Below, piece after piece: positions 17,484 through 26,149 of a DNA stretch of 64,000 bases. The DNA comes from Microbacterium sp. AZCO (GTDB lineage Bacteria; Actinomycetota; Actinomycetes; Actinomycetales; Microbacteriaceae). Both the position numbers and the translations under genes were made by a program. How positions within the stretch are numbered: position 1 is the stretch's first letter; the number at the start of each line of letters is the position of its first letter. A model generated the notes under the pieces. That model ran no database searches, was not told the origin of the DNA, and saw nothing but the letters and a program-made list of their open reading frames with translations. Location: assembly GCF_039614715.1 (NCBI RefSeq), contig NZ_CP154857.1, positions 3,782,001-3,846,000 of the forward strand, read 5' to 3'.

Positions 17484-18772
17484 GGCGATGCCGTCGCTCG
17501 TGGCGTCGTGAGCGCGAAGACCGGGCGGAGCACGAGGTACGTCGCGCCGATCCCCGCGGCGAGCACTCCCGCGACGATCATGAGCGACGCCTCGCGCCCC
17601 ACCGAGTACCAGAGGATGCCGAAAGCCATCGCCGACACGAACCGGGCGACGGCGACCACCGTCTGCGCGGAGGCGATGCCTGTCGCGCGGCTGCTCTCGG
17701 GCGAGAGCTGCGCGGCGAGCGCCGCGAGCACGCCGTCGGTCGCGGCGTAGAACGCGCCGAGGCACGAGAGGCACACGAGCGTCGCGGCGATGTCGGTGAT
17801 GGGCAGGAACGCCACGACGTACGCCGCGAGCAGGCCGAGGTGGCCGAACACGAACACCCGCGCGCGGCCCACCCGGTCGGCGAGCCTGCCGAACGGGATC
17901 GCGAAGGCGAGGAAGGCGACGTTCGTCCCCACGTAGAGCAGCGGGAACCACTGCGCCGCGAAGTCGCCGCGCGACTGCAGCACGAGATAGACGAAGCCGT
18001 CGCCGATGGTCAGCAGACCCAGGATGCCGGCCGCCGCGAGCACGCGCCGCATCGGCCCGGTGGCGATCGCCCGCCAGTCGATGGATCGGCGGGGCGCGGC
18101 ATCCGTCGTCGCCGTTGACGTGGATGCCGCGGCCCGCCGAGGTCGCAGGTTGGGGACGAGGAGTCCCAGGATCGCCACGCCCACGACCGCGAAGGCGAGT
18201 GAGGCAGCGAAGACGACGTCGAAGCCGTCGGGGATGACGAGCAGGATCAGGAAGGCGATGAGCGGACCGGCCGCCGCGCCGATGTTGTCGAGCATGCGGT
18301 GCGTGCCGAACGAGACGCCCAGGCGCTCGGGCTTGGACGCCGCGGTGATGAGCGCGTCGCGCGGCGCGGTGCGGATGCCCTTGCCGATGCGGTCGGCCGT
18401 GACGACCGCGGTGATGCCGGCGAACCCGGTCCAGAAGAGCAGCCCGACGCGCGCGGCCGCCGCGAGCGCGTAGCCGAAGAAGGCGACGCGCTTGGGCTGG
18501 TCGGCGCGGTCCGCCGTGTACCCGGCGGCGACCCTGGTCAGGGCGCTGACGCCCTGGTAGAGCCCGTCGAGGAACCCGAAGGCGATGGTCGTGAGCCCGA
18601 GGAATCCCGTGATGTACAGGGGCAGCACGGCGGCGACCGACTCCGACGAGATGTCTGTGAGCATCGAGACGATGCCCAGGGTGACGACGGTTGACGAGAC
18701 GGTCCGGATGCCCTGGCGCGTCTTCGGCGGGCCGTCCCCTCCCGCGCCCGGCTTCGCGAGCGAGATGTACAT
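17480..18772 (-). CDS. MFS transporter
   Basis: The protein has 430 residues and twelve predicted helices. The inter-helix 2-3 motif appears as AGYTADRADQPKRVAFFGY, close to the MFS signature G-x3-D-R-x-x-R-R, and GRLADRVGRARVFVFG repeats it in the second half. A 25-residue Ala/Thr/Arg-rich loop separates the halves. It is coupled to the propeller gene downstream. A drug or sugar-derivative export role is possible, but the sequence does not fix the substrate. Confidence 0.85.
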   Translation of the reverse strand: MYISLAKPGAGGDGPPKTRQGIRTVSSTVVTLGIVSMLTDISSESVAAVLPLYITGFLGLTTIAFGFLDGLYQGVSALTRVAAGYTADRADQPKRVAFFGYALAAAARVGLLFWTGFAGITAVVTADRIGKGIRTAPRDALITAASKPERLGVSFGTHRMLDNIGAAAGPLIAFLILLVIPDGFDVVFAASLAFAVVGVAILGLLVPNLRPRRAAASTSTATTDAAPRRSIDWRAIATGPMRRVLAAAGILGLLTIGDGFVYLVLQSRGDFAAQWFPLLYVGTNVAFLAFAIPFGRLADRVGRARVFVFGHLGLLAAYVVAFLPITDIAATLVCLSCLGAFYAATDGVLAALAAQLSPESSRATGIASAQTVVAVARFVSAMAFGILWYSVGREASLMIVAGVLAAGIGATYLVLRPVFALTTPRATASP

Positions 18773-18776
18773 CGCG

Positions 18777-19085
18777 TCAGCCCGCCGTCGCAGCGGAGAG
18801 CCGAGGTGCGAGGGGACCCTCGGCGAGGGGGAGCGGCAGAGTGTGGCTCGCTGCAGCGCCCTGGGGAAGCGCCTTGCGGCCCGCTCCCTGAGCCTCGCCG
18901 AGGGCCGGGCTTCCGGTATCCCGGATCAGGGCCCCGGCCGGCGGATCGTCGTCTCCTCCCTCGCCGATCGTCCGGTCCAGGAACTCGGACCGGACTCGGC
19001 AGACGACGACCGCGCCGACCGGGGCAGCACCGGCGGTCATGACCCCCCACATCGCCGGTGGGTACGCGGACGGAACGTCGGTCAC
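18777..19085 (-). CDS. Hypothetical small protein
   Basis: The protein has 102 residues from GTG 19085, preceded by an excellent ribosome site (GAAGGGGGAG). It ends 4 bp before the MFS start, consistent with an operon. An N-terminal hydrophobic stretch (about 8-30) could be one membrane segment; the rest is Ala/Gly/Pro-rich. I do not recognise a family. Codon third positions are mostly G/C, and the spacing and ribosome site are the main arguments that it is real. Confidence 0.5.
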   Translation of the reverse strand: MTDVPSAYPPAMWGVMTAGAAPVGAVVVCRVRSEFLDRTIGEGGDDDPPAGALIRDTGSPALGEAQGAGRKALPQGAAASHTLPLPLAEGPLAPRLSAATAG

Positions 19086-19140
19086 GGGACTCCCCCTTCC
19101 CCGCGCCAGTTTCTGGCGTCCGCGTCATACGGAAAACTAA

Positions 19141-19215
19141 GGACCCGCGGCCATCGCTTCGGCCTCCCCGGTGCCCCGGCTGTGGTCTCCACGTTTGGGG
19201 GCAGACCGCGGGTCC
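19141..19215. promoter_or_regulatory. Inverted repeat in the gap between priming transferase and MFS operon
   Basis: GGACCCGCGG (19141-19150) is exactly repeated in inverse at 19206-19215, 55 bases apart. It lies in the 170-bp gap after the sugar transferase gene and before the small ORF/MFS operon. It could be a regulator-binding pair or part of a folded leader or terminator. Confidence 0.35.
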
Positions 19216-19255
19216 GGTCTGTAACTCTGTCTAGATCTTCAACGGCATCGCCTGA

Positions 19256-20851
19256 TCAATAGGCTCCCTTCGGGCGGATCATGATGTGCGCGGTCCGCCA
19301 CATGATCATGAGATCGGACATCGCCGACCAGTTCTCGACGTAGAGCAGGTCCAGCCGGACGCTCTCGTCCCACGTGAGGTCGCTGCGGCCGCTGATCTGC
19401 CACAGCCCCGTGATGCCGGGCTTGATGAACAGCCGCCGGCAGACCGCCCCGTCGTAAGAGTTGACCTCGCTCGGCAGGGGCGGACGCGGGCCGACGACGC
19501 TCATGTCGCCGCGCAGCACGTTCCAGAACTGCGGCAGCTCGTCCAGCGAGTACCGGCGCAGCACCGCGCCGACGCGCGTCACCCGGGGGTCGTTGTGGAG
19601 CTTGAACAGCAGGCCCGACCCCTCGTTGGCCGCGGTCAGGGCGGCGAGCTTCGCCTCGGCATCCGGAACCATCGTCCGGAACTTCAGCATGTGGAACTCG
19701 CGCCCGTCACGGCCTACGCGGACCTGCCGGAAGAACACGGGGCCGCCGTCGTCGGCCGCGATGAGCAGCGCGATGACGGGCAGGATGAGGGCGATGCCCA
19801 CGAGCGCGAGCGCACTCACGACGACATCCATCACCCGCTTGAGCGCGTGGCGTCCGCCCTCGAACTCGGGGATCTTCACGTGGATGAGCGGCAGGCCGTC
19901 GAGCGGCTCGAGCGTGATGCGCGGGCCCGCGACGTCGGTCAGGCTGCTCGACAGGATGAGCTCGGCCGCCGTGCCCTCCAGGCGCCAGCTGAGGCGCTTG
20001 ATGAAGTCGGGGTCGTCGTCGGGCCGGCTGGCCACGACGACGGAGTCGGCGCCCAGCTGACGGGCGTCCTCGGCGACGCTGTCCGGTGTGCCGACGACGG
20101 GATAGCGCCTGCCGTCGACGAGGAGCTCGTCGTCGCAGCAGTCCACGATGGCCGCCCCGAGCACGACGTGCGAGCGCACCTCCTGGCGCTGCAGCATCCG
20201 GATGACGTATTCGACGTCCGCCCGCGTGCCGGTCACGATCGCCCGCGCGGCCCAGCGTCCGAGCCGGCGCTGAGCGTTGAGCCAGCGGCGCCAGCTGTGC
20301 CGCGTGATGATGAGCGCCGCGAGCCCGACGGGCAGCGCGACGAGCAGCTGCATCCGCACGGGTGGCACCTGCAGGACCGCCCAGGCGACCGCGATGAGCC
20401 CGAAGGCGACCCCTGACGCGTTGGCGACGCGCTTGTACTCCGTCGCGCCCGAGCCGGCGATCGAGGGCTCCCGCGTGTGGAGAGCCGCCATCATCGCGAG
20501 CCAGACGGCGGCGATGAGGAGCGGTTCGGCCACGGCCCAGCGCGCATCGCGCGGCGTCGCGCCGGTCGCGAGCGCCGCGACATCGGCGAGGCCGGCGGCG
20601 AGGACGATGACCAGGGTGTCCGACCAGAGCAGCCGGCGCGCATAGCGCCGCTCCCACAGCCGGCGACGTTCCAGGGCGTGGCGGAGCGGCGGCGCCTTCA
20701 GCGTCGCCTTCTGCTCGAGCGCGCCCGCCCTCATTCCCAGGGTCGGTCCCAAGCCGATCCTGAAATCCCCCCGCGGGGCAGCCCCGATACCCGTCATCGT
20801 GCTGCCACTGCGTTCTGAGGGCGCGACGAATAGTGCGCCATCACGCTTCAC
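19256..20851 (-). CDS. Priming undecaprenyl-phosphate sugar phosphotransferase
   Basis: The protein has 531 residues from GTG 20851. An internal ATG about 19 codons further on is an alternative start, since no strong ribosome site marks either. Four to five N-terminal helices are followed by a CoA-binding-like Rossmann segment, then one helix, then the bacterial sugar transferase domain: KRVMDVVVSALALVG, LKFRTM, RYSLDELPQFWNVL, VGPRPPLPSEV and PGITGLWQISGRS. This polyprenyl glycosylphosphotransferase (WbaP/WcaJ-like) adds the first sugar-1-phosphate to undecaprenyl phosphate, starting the polysaccharide repeat. Confidence 0.92.
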   Translation of the reverse strand: MKRDGALFVAPSERSGSTMTGIGAAPRGDFRIGLGPTLGMRAGALEQKATLKAPPLRHALERRRLWERRYARRLLWSDTLVIVLAAGLADVAALATGATPRDARWAVAEPLLIAAVWLAMMAALHTREPSIAGSGATEYKRVANASGVAFGLIAVAWAVLQVPPVRMQLLVALPVGLAALIITRHSWRRWLNAQRRLGRWAARAIVTGTRADVEYVIRMLQRQEVRSHVVLGAAIVDCCDDELLVDGRRYPVVGTPDSVAEDARQLGADSVVVASRPDDDPDFIKRLSWRLEGTAAELILSSSLTDVAGPRITLEPLDGLPLIHVKIPEFEGGRHALKRVMDVVVSALALVGIALILPVIALLIAADDGGPVFFRQVRVGRDGREFHMLKFRTMVPDAEAKLAALTAANEGSGLLFKLHNDPRVTRVGAVLRRYSLDELPQFWNVLRGDMSVVGPRPPLPSEVNSYDGAVCRRLFIKPGITGLWQISGRSDLTWDESVRLDLLYVENWSAMSDLMIMWRTAHIMIRPKGAY

Positions 20852-21052
20852 CCACTAGCTTTCGAGATCGCACGACGACACCGTCGCATGATCTGCACAG
20901 GCCCCGGATGCTCCCAAGTCTCCGAAACCTCGAGGCCTCCCTCTGCCCCGATGCGTGCGATAGTACGCCGCGAATCGGAGAAGGGGAAGGACTGTTCTCG
21001 GGGGATTGTCCGGTGAGCGAAATTCCGGTATCGAATGCGAAGCGGAACGGGG

Positions 21053-22783
21053 TCAGCGCCCTCGCACGAGGTCGGCGGCGCGCTCCCCGATGACGATCGC
21101 CGGGGCGTTGGTGTGACCGCGGATGATCGTGGGGATGATGGATGCGTCGGCGACGCGCAATCCCTCGACCCCGCGCACCCTCAGCTCGGGGTCGACGACG
21201 GAGGCGGCATCCGCTCCCATCCGCGCCGTGCCGACAGGGTGGTACAGGGTGTGCGAGTAGCGGCGCAGCGACAGCTCCGCGCGCTCCTGCGGGGTCAGGC
21301 GCTCGCCGCCCTCGGGCTGCACCCAGCCGCCCGTCGTGAGCGCGCGGAGGGCATCGCTCGCGACGAACCGCTCGCATTCCGCGAGCCCCGCGATCATCGT
21401 CGCGTGGTCGATGCCGTCGGCATCCGTGAGGTAGCCGGGGTCGATGAGCGGCTTCGCGGTGGGGTCGGCCGACGCGAGCCGGATCGTGCCCCGACTCTTC
21501 GGCCGCAGCAGGATCGCGCCGATCGTGAGGCCCTCGGCCGGGAGGGGAACAAGCCCCTCGCCGACGTAGGGAGCGGGCGCGAAGATCAGCTCGATGTCGG
21601 GCAGGCCGGCCGGCATCCCGGCGCGGTCCGCGATCTCGGTGCGGACGAACCCGTACGCCTCGCCGACATTCGAGGTGAGCATGCCCTTGCGGGTGGCCAG
21701 GTAGCGGACCAGCTCGCGCACCCGCTCCGCCGTGTACAGCGTGCCGCCCTTCGCCTCGGGCGCGAGGCCCGCGACGAGGTGGTCCTGCAGGTTCTCGCCG
21801 ACGCCGGGGCTGTCGACGAGGAGAGGGATGCCGTGCTCGGCGAGGTGCGCCGCCGGTCCGATGCCGCTCAGCATGAGCAGCTGGGGCGTGTTCACCGCGC
21901 CGCCCGCCAGGATGACCTCCCGACGCGCGAGGGCATGCCGCGGGATGCCGTCGATCTCGACGTACACACCGGTCGCGCGGGGCGCCGCGCCCGGGGTCGC
22001 ACCCGAGCCCGCGGTCGCACCCGAACCCGAGGTCGCACCCGAACCCGAGCCCGCGGTCGCACCCGAACCCGAGCCCGAGCCCACGGTCGCCGAGCCTGTC
22101 GAGGCGTCGAACGTCACCCGCCGGACGAGCGCCCCGGTGACGATCCGCAGATTCGGCGGCGGTCTGCGCAGGTACGCGTCGGCCGTCGAGGCGCGTGCGC
22201 CGCGGTGCTGCGACACCATGGTCTGCGCGAAGCCCTGGTCGCTCGGCAGGTTTGGCGCGGTCACGGGATGTCCCAGCTCCCGCGCGGCGTCGAGGAACGC
22301 GGCGGTGTGCGGGCGAGGATCGCGCTGGTGCTCGACGCTCTGCCGCCCGTCCGCGCCCTGCGTCTCATGCGCCGGGTCGGCCGTGCGCTCGACGCGTGCG
22401 AAGTACGGCACGAGCGCCTCCCACGACCACGCGGGGCCTGCGACATCCGCCCACTCGTCGTAGTCGGCCGCGAAGCCGCGGATCCACATCATGGCGTTGA
22501 GCGATGACGAGCCGCCGAGTGTCCTGCCCCGCGGCCAGTAGATCGTGCGGCCCTCGAGCGCGGGCTGCGGGACGGTGTCGTACGACCAGTCGTACTCGCC
22601 GCGGAAGAGCGCCTTGAAGGCCGCGGGCACATGAAGCTGCAGCGCGCTGTCGGGCCCGCCCGCCTCGAGCAGCAGCACCGAGACCGCGGGGTCCTCCGCG
22701 AGCCGGGCCGCGAGCGCCGCCCCCGCCGAGCCGGCGCCGACGACGATGTAGTCCGCCGCGAGCTCTCCCGCGTCGCGGCTCAT
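21053..22783 (-). CDS. GMC family FAD oxidoreductase (choline dehydrogenase-like)
   Basis: The protein has 576 residues, with an ATG start overlapping the aldehyde dehydrogenase stop. The FAD dinucleotide motif GAGSAG is at residues 16-21. GMC signatures are PRGRTLGGSSSLNAMMWIRG and the C-terminal catalytic pair in YHPVGTARMG and GHTNAPAIVIG. It oxidises an alcohol to an aldehyde. Its partner ALDH gene suggests a two-step alcohol-to-acid pathway, perhaps choline-like, but the ALDH is not a typical BetB. Residues about 224-263 form a Gly/Ser/Ala/Thr repeat absent from usual GMC proteins, between two structured segments. Confidence 0.88.
   Translation of the reverse strand: MSRDAGELAADYIVVGAGSAGAALAARLAEDPAVSVLLLEAGGPDSALQLHVPAAFKALFRGEYDWSYDTVPQPALEGRTIYWPRGRTLGGSSSLNAMMWIRGFAADYDEWADVAGPAWSWEALVPYFARVERTADPAHETQGADGRQSVEHQRDPRPHTAAFLDAARELGHPVTAPNLPSDQGFAQTMVSQHRGARASTADAYLRRPPPNLRIVTGALVRRVTFDASTGSATVGSGSGSGATAGSGSGATSGSGATAGSGATPGAAPRATGVYVEIDGIPRHALARREVILAGGAVNTPQLLMLSGIGPAAHLAEHGIPLLVDSPGVGENLQDHLVAGLAPEAKGGTLYTAERVRELVRYLATRKGMLTSNVGEAYGFVRTEIADRAGMPAGLPDIELIFAPAPYVGEGLVPLPAEGLTIGAILLRPKSRGTIRLASADPTAKPLIDPGYLTDADGIDHATMIAGLAECERFVASDALRALTTGGWVQPEGGERLTPQERAELSLRRYSHTLYHPVGTARMGADAASVVDPELRVRGVEGLRVADASIIPTIIRGHTNAPAIVIGERAADLVRGR
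21996..22109 (-). repeat. In-frame low-complexity expansion with REP-like word in GMC gene
   Basis: Units beginning GGTCGCACCCGA on the plus strand recur four times with 18-, 24- and 30-base spacing, all multiples of three. They contain inner GAGCCC/GAACCC six-mers. The tract ends at 22085-22109 with the word CGAGCCTGTCGAGG, related to the word at 25411-25424 in the neighbouring MFS gene. Confidence 0.75.
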
Positions 22784-24546
22784 GCCCGGAAGGCTTCGAG
22801 CAGCGTCTTGCCGAGCCCGATCCAGTCGTGCGTCATGTGGAATCGGGTGAAGCCCTCGCTGACGGCCGCGCCGGTGCGCGACGTGACGAACCACGGCGGC
22901 TTCGGCAGCACCGAGAACGTGCCGGGGCGGACGATCGCGCTCGCCGACCGCGGGAAAGGCCGGAACGGCCCCCGCACGACGGTGCGCTCGACGCGGTCGA
23001 GCAGCAGCGCGTTGTGGACGACCCCGATGCCGCTGCCGACGTCGTCGATCGTCGCGCCCGGGAACCCGCCCCAGGTCAGCGTGGGCTGCAGGAACGCGAA
23101 CGCCGTCCAGCCGTTGATCGCGATGGCGCCGTAGCGCAGGTCGGCGACCGCGCGCTCGAAGCCGTCGCCGAGCGCGGCCTGTGTGGCAGGGTCGATCAGC
23201 ACGTTGGCGCCTAGCGTCCCGACGAGCCGATCGTTCGCGTGGGCGACGGCGCGATCGAGGAACTCCTGGCCGCGCCCGGGCAGCTCGACGACCCCGAGCA
23301 CGGGGGCGAAGTACTCCGTCTGCTCGAGGGCCGTCGCGTCGCCGTCTGCGTCGAGCTCGACGAGCGCGCGCGTGCCGTCGGCATACCACCGCGCGGCCGG
23401 GTAGTCGGATGCCGCGGCTGCGAGCTTCGAGTCGCTGCGCGGGTACCAGACGCTGCGCTGGGGCGCCTCGGCGTAGGCCTTCTGCAGCGCCGCGAGGAAG
23501 GCATCCCGCTGGTCCCAGTCGCTGCTCGAGATGACGACCTGGCCCGCGATGCAGTTGTGCCCGCTGTTCTGCAGGCGCATCGTCGCGATGTGCTCCGCCT
23601 GGTAGCGCAGGTCGGCCTCGGTCCACTGGCCGGGCACGACGATGATCGGCGAGACGCCGCCGAGCTCCGATGTGATGGGCTTGGCGAGCAGCGGCGTTCC
23701 CGCACTGCGCCGTCGCGCCGTCGCGGCATCGCCCGCCGCTCCCCACACGATCGTGTCGAAGGTCGGCGCGGCACCCGTGATGTGCACGTGGGCGACCTCG
23801 TCGTGCTGGGTCAGGTACGCCCCGACGTCGCCGCCGCCCGAGACGATCCGGAGGAAGCCGGGCTCGATGAGCGGAGCGAACGCCCGCTCGAAGACGGGGA
23901 CGAGGGCGTCCTGCGTCGGGTTCACCTTGAGGATCACGACGCGGTTGTGCGCGAGGAGCTCGTAGAGCACGTCGAGCACGGGGATGGACGTGACGTTGCC
24001 CGCGCCCAGCACGAGGCCGATGCCGCCGGGAGCCGTGGGGTCGAGCTGCGCGAGTCCTGCCTCGCGGGCGGCCTGCGCCTGGGTCACGCCGGGCTCGAGC
24101 CACACCTCGCCGGTGAAGCCCGACAGCAGCAGCGAGTCGATGGGGTCGAGGGGGAAGGCGTGCACGCGCACGCGGCCGCCGGGGGCGGCATCCATCTTCA
24201 CTCCATCGAGGGGACCGGCGCCCGTCGCGAGCCTGGTGAGGGTGCGGTGGTACGCGTCGAGCGCGGTGATGACGCCGTACGGGCCCCCGAGCCACTCCTC
24301 GCCGCGGAGGGGATGCCCGGGCTCCAGGCCCTTCGAGGTCGCGGCGACGTCCGCCCACTCCGCGGCATGCGCGACGACGGTGGCGCGCAGGCGCTCGAGG
24401 AGGCGCGCGCGCTGGCCGAGCGTGAGGTGCGCCCAGACGGTCGAGCCGGTCTCGAGCTCGGCGAGGGCGGCCTCGAGGATCGGCGCCGATTCGACGGCGG
24501 GCGTCTTCGGGCGCGACGGGGCGGTGGTCTTCGCGGTGGGCGGCAC
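22780..24546 (-). CDS. Aldehyde dehydrogenase family protein (long form)
   Basis: The protein has 588 residues from GTG 24546, chosen because AAGGAG lies seven bases upstream. An earlier in-frame GTG at 24576 lacks such a site. Catalytic residues are E294 in ELGGVSP and C332 in SGHNCIAGQ. The protein is longer than standard ALDH (about 490), with an N-terminal extension and a C-terminal region containing AINGWTAFAFLQPTLTWGGFPG. It is coupled by ATGA to the GMC oxidoreductase and would oxidise the aldehyde that enzyme makes. Confidence 0.86.
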   Translation of the reverse strand: MPPTAKTTAPSRPKTPAVESAPILEAALAELETGSTVWAHLTLGQRARLLERLRATVVAHAAEWADVAATSKGLEPGHPLRGEEWLGGPYGVITALDAYHRTLTRLATGAGPLDGVKMDAAPGGRVRVHAFPLDPIDSLLLSGFTGEVWLEPGVTQAQAAREAGLAQLDPTAPGGIGLVLGAGNVTSIPVLDVLYELLAHNRVVILKVNPTQDALVPVFERAFAPLIEPGFLRIVSGGGDVGAYLTQHDEVAHVHITGAAPTFDTIVWGAAGDAATARRRSAGTPLLAKPITSELGGVSPIIVVPGQWTEADLRYQAEHIATMRLQNSGHNCIAGQVVISSSDWDQRDAFLAALQKAYAEAPQRSVWYPRSDSKLAAAASDYPAARWYADGTRALVELDADGDATALEQTEYFAPVLGVVELPGRGQEFLDRAVAHANDRLVGTLGANVLIDPATQAALGDGFERAVADLRYGAIAINGWTAFAFLQPTLTWGGFPGATIDDVGSGIGVVHNALLLDRVERTVVRGPFRPFPRSASAIVRPGTFSVLPKPPWFVTSRTGAAVSEGFTRFHMTHDWIGLGKTLLEAFRA

Positions 24547-24609
24547 GGCGCTCTCCTTCGGGCGGGGTGTGCTCAAGCTTAGAGTTGCGAACTGGGTGCG
24601 CGGTGAGAC

Positions 24610-26085
24610 TCAGTCCCGTGTGGCGTGGCCCTGGGTTCCGGCCTCGATGTCGGCGCGGCGCAGGCGGTAGCGGCTCAGCGCGAGCAGGCTCAGGGCGATC
24701 AGTGCCGCCGGCGCGACACTGAAGCTCACGACGATGCCGGCGACGGCGGCATCCGGCTGCTGCACGACCTGTCCGGCCGTCGACGACACGTAGCCGGTGA
24801 TCGCGAGGATGAGCGACAGGGCCGTCGCGCCAAGCGCGAAGCCGACGGTCTCGCCCGCCGTCCACATGCCGCTGAACGAGCCGGCCTGACCCGGGCCGTT
24901 CGTGCGCTCGTCGTGCGAGATGACGTCGGGCAGCATCGCCATCGGCAGCGACTGCATGCCGGCGTACGCGATGCCGGCGAGCCCGACCGGCACGTAGATC
25001 CAGTCGCCCGGCGCCCACAGCGTGCCGACGATCGTCAGGGCCGCGACGCCGAAGACGATGCTCGCGATGGCGAAGGTGCGCTCCTTGCCGATGCGGCGGG
25101 CGACCGCGCCCCACGCGGGCGCCGCGAAGAGGGCGGGCGCGATGAGGGCGACGAAGAGCAGCTGCACAGCAGCTTCCGAGTGCAGCACCCACGTGGCGAC
25201 GTACTGCGCGCCCGCGAGCATCAGCCCGGTCGCGAGCGCCTGCAGCACGAACGTCGCGAGCAGGGCGCGGAACGGCGCGCTGCGGCGCAGGGCGGCGAAC
25301 CCGGCGGCGAAGTGCTCCCGCACGCTCCCCGTCGACGACGCGCCACCCCCGGTCCGCGCGCCACCCCCGGCCCGCGCGCCACCCCCGGTCCCCGCGTCAC
25401 CCCCGGTCCCCGAGCTTGTCGAGGGGTCGGCCCCGGCACCGCGCCGCGCCTTCCCCGCGACGGTCGTCGCCACCAGCATCCCGAGCGCGATGACGAGCCC
25501 CGACACGACGCCCATCAGGAGGTACCCGGTGACCGGGTCGCCCGTCGCGCCGCGGAGCTCCGGGCCGCCGGCGCCGAACAGCAGGATGGCGAGCGTGAGC
25601 ACGACCACGCGCCACGTGAGCAGGCGCGTGCGCTCGTCATAGCTCGGCGTGAGCTCTGCGGGGAGTGCGATGTACGGCACCTGGAACAGACTGAACGCGG
25701 TCGCCGTGAGCGTGAAGGCGATGAGCACCCAGACGCCCGCGACGGCCGGCCCCACGGCCGGCGGCACGGCGAAGGTCAGGGCGAAGAAGACCGGCAGGCT
25801 GAGCGCCCCTGTCAGCATGAGGCGTCGACGCGTGCCGTGCTTCGCGAGGTCGCGATCGGTGAGCGCGCCGATGACCGGGTCGATCACGACGTCCCAGAGC
25901 TTCGCGACGGTGATGACGACGCCCGCCATGAGCGCCGCGACGCCGAGCGAGTCGGTGAGGTAGTACGTCAGCACGAGGCCCGGCAGGGTCGCGAAGCCGC
26001 CCGTGCCGAGCGAGCCGATCGCGTAGCGGGCGATGACGCCGGTCTTGAGCCGGGCCGGTGACGAGGGGGGAGCGTCGATGCTCAT
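24610..26085 (-). CDS. GPH/MFS-type carrier (sugar:cation symporter-like)
   Basis: The protein has 491 residues and twelve helices. The GPH (MelB-like) signatures are AKLWDVVIDPVIGALTDRD with the conserved DPxxGxxxDR pattern, and VPYIALPAELTPSYDERT in the second helix-loop region. It lies in the same minus-strand run as the kynurenine and alcohol/aldehyde genes, so it may import their substrate. The central loop (residues about 220-250) is expanded by repeats of GGGAR(T/A) and the peptide DPSTSSGTGG, encoded by a REP-like insertion. Confidence 0.82.
   Translation of the reverse strand: MSIDAPPSSPARLKTGVIARYAIGSLGTGGFATLPGLVLTYYLTDSLGVAALMAGVVITVAKLWDVVIDPVIGALTDRDLAKHGTRRRLMLTGALSLPVFFALTFAVPPAVGPAVAGVWVLIAFTLTATAFSLFQVPYIALPAELTPSYDERTRLLTWRVVVLTLAILLFGAGGPELRGATGDPVTGYLLMGVVSGLVIALGMLVATTVAGKARRGAGADPSTSSGTGGDAGTGGGARAGGGARTGGGASSTGSVREHFAAGFAALRRSAPFRALLATFVLQALATGLMLAGAQYVATWVLHSEAAVQLLFVALIAPALFAAPAWGAVARRIGKERTFAIASIVFGVAALTIVGTLWAPGDWIYVPVGLAGIAYAGMQSLPMAMLPDVISHDERTNGPGQAGSFSGMWTAGETVGFALGATALSLILAITGYVSSTAGQVVQQPDAAVAGIVVSFSVAPAALIALSLLALSRYRLRRADIEAGTQGHATRD
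25338..25430 (-). repeat. In-frame 18-bp tandem repeats with REP-like word in MFS gene
   Basis: About four 18-base units of the form GCGCGCCACCCCCGGTCC run from 25338 to 25409 on the plus strand and end directly at CGAGCTTGTCGAGG (25411-25424). Units keep the reading frame and code for Gly/Ala/Arg/Thr. The tract falls in the cytoplasmic middle loop of the carrier. Confidence 0.75.
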
Positions 26086-26149
26086 GGCGTCAGTGTAGGT
26101 GTGACGGGATGCCGGGCCCCGCCGCTCTGCACAGGCGCCGATCCCGCTC

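Noticed and set aside
1..20851. Exosortase or PEP-CTERM substrate expected from the ligase and decarboxylase families
   Set aside because: I found no multi-helix exosortase with the Cys-Arg-His triad and no PEP-CTERM tail in the window.
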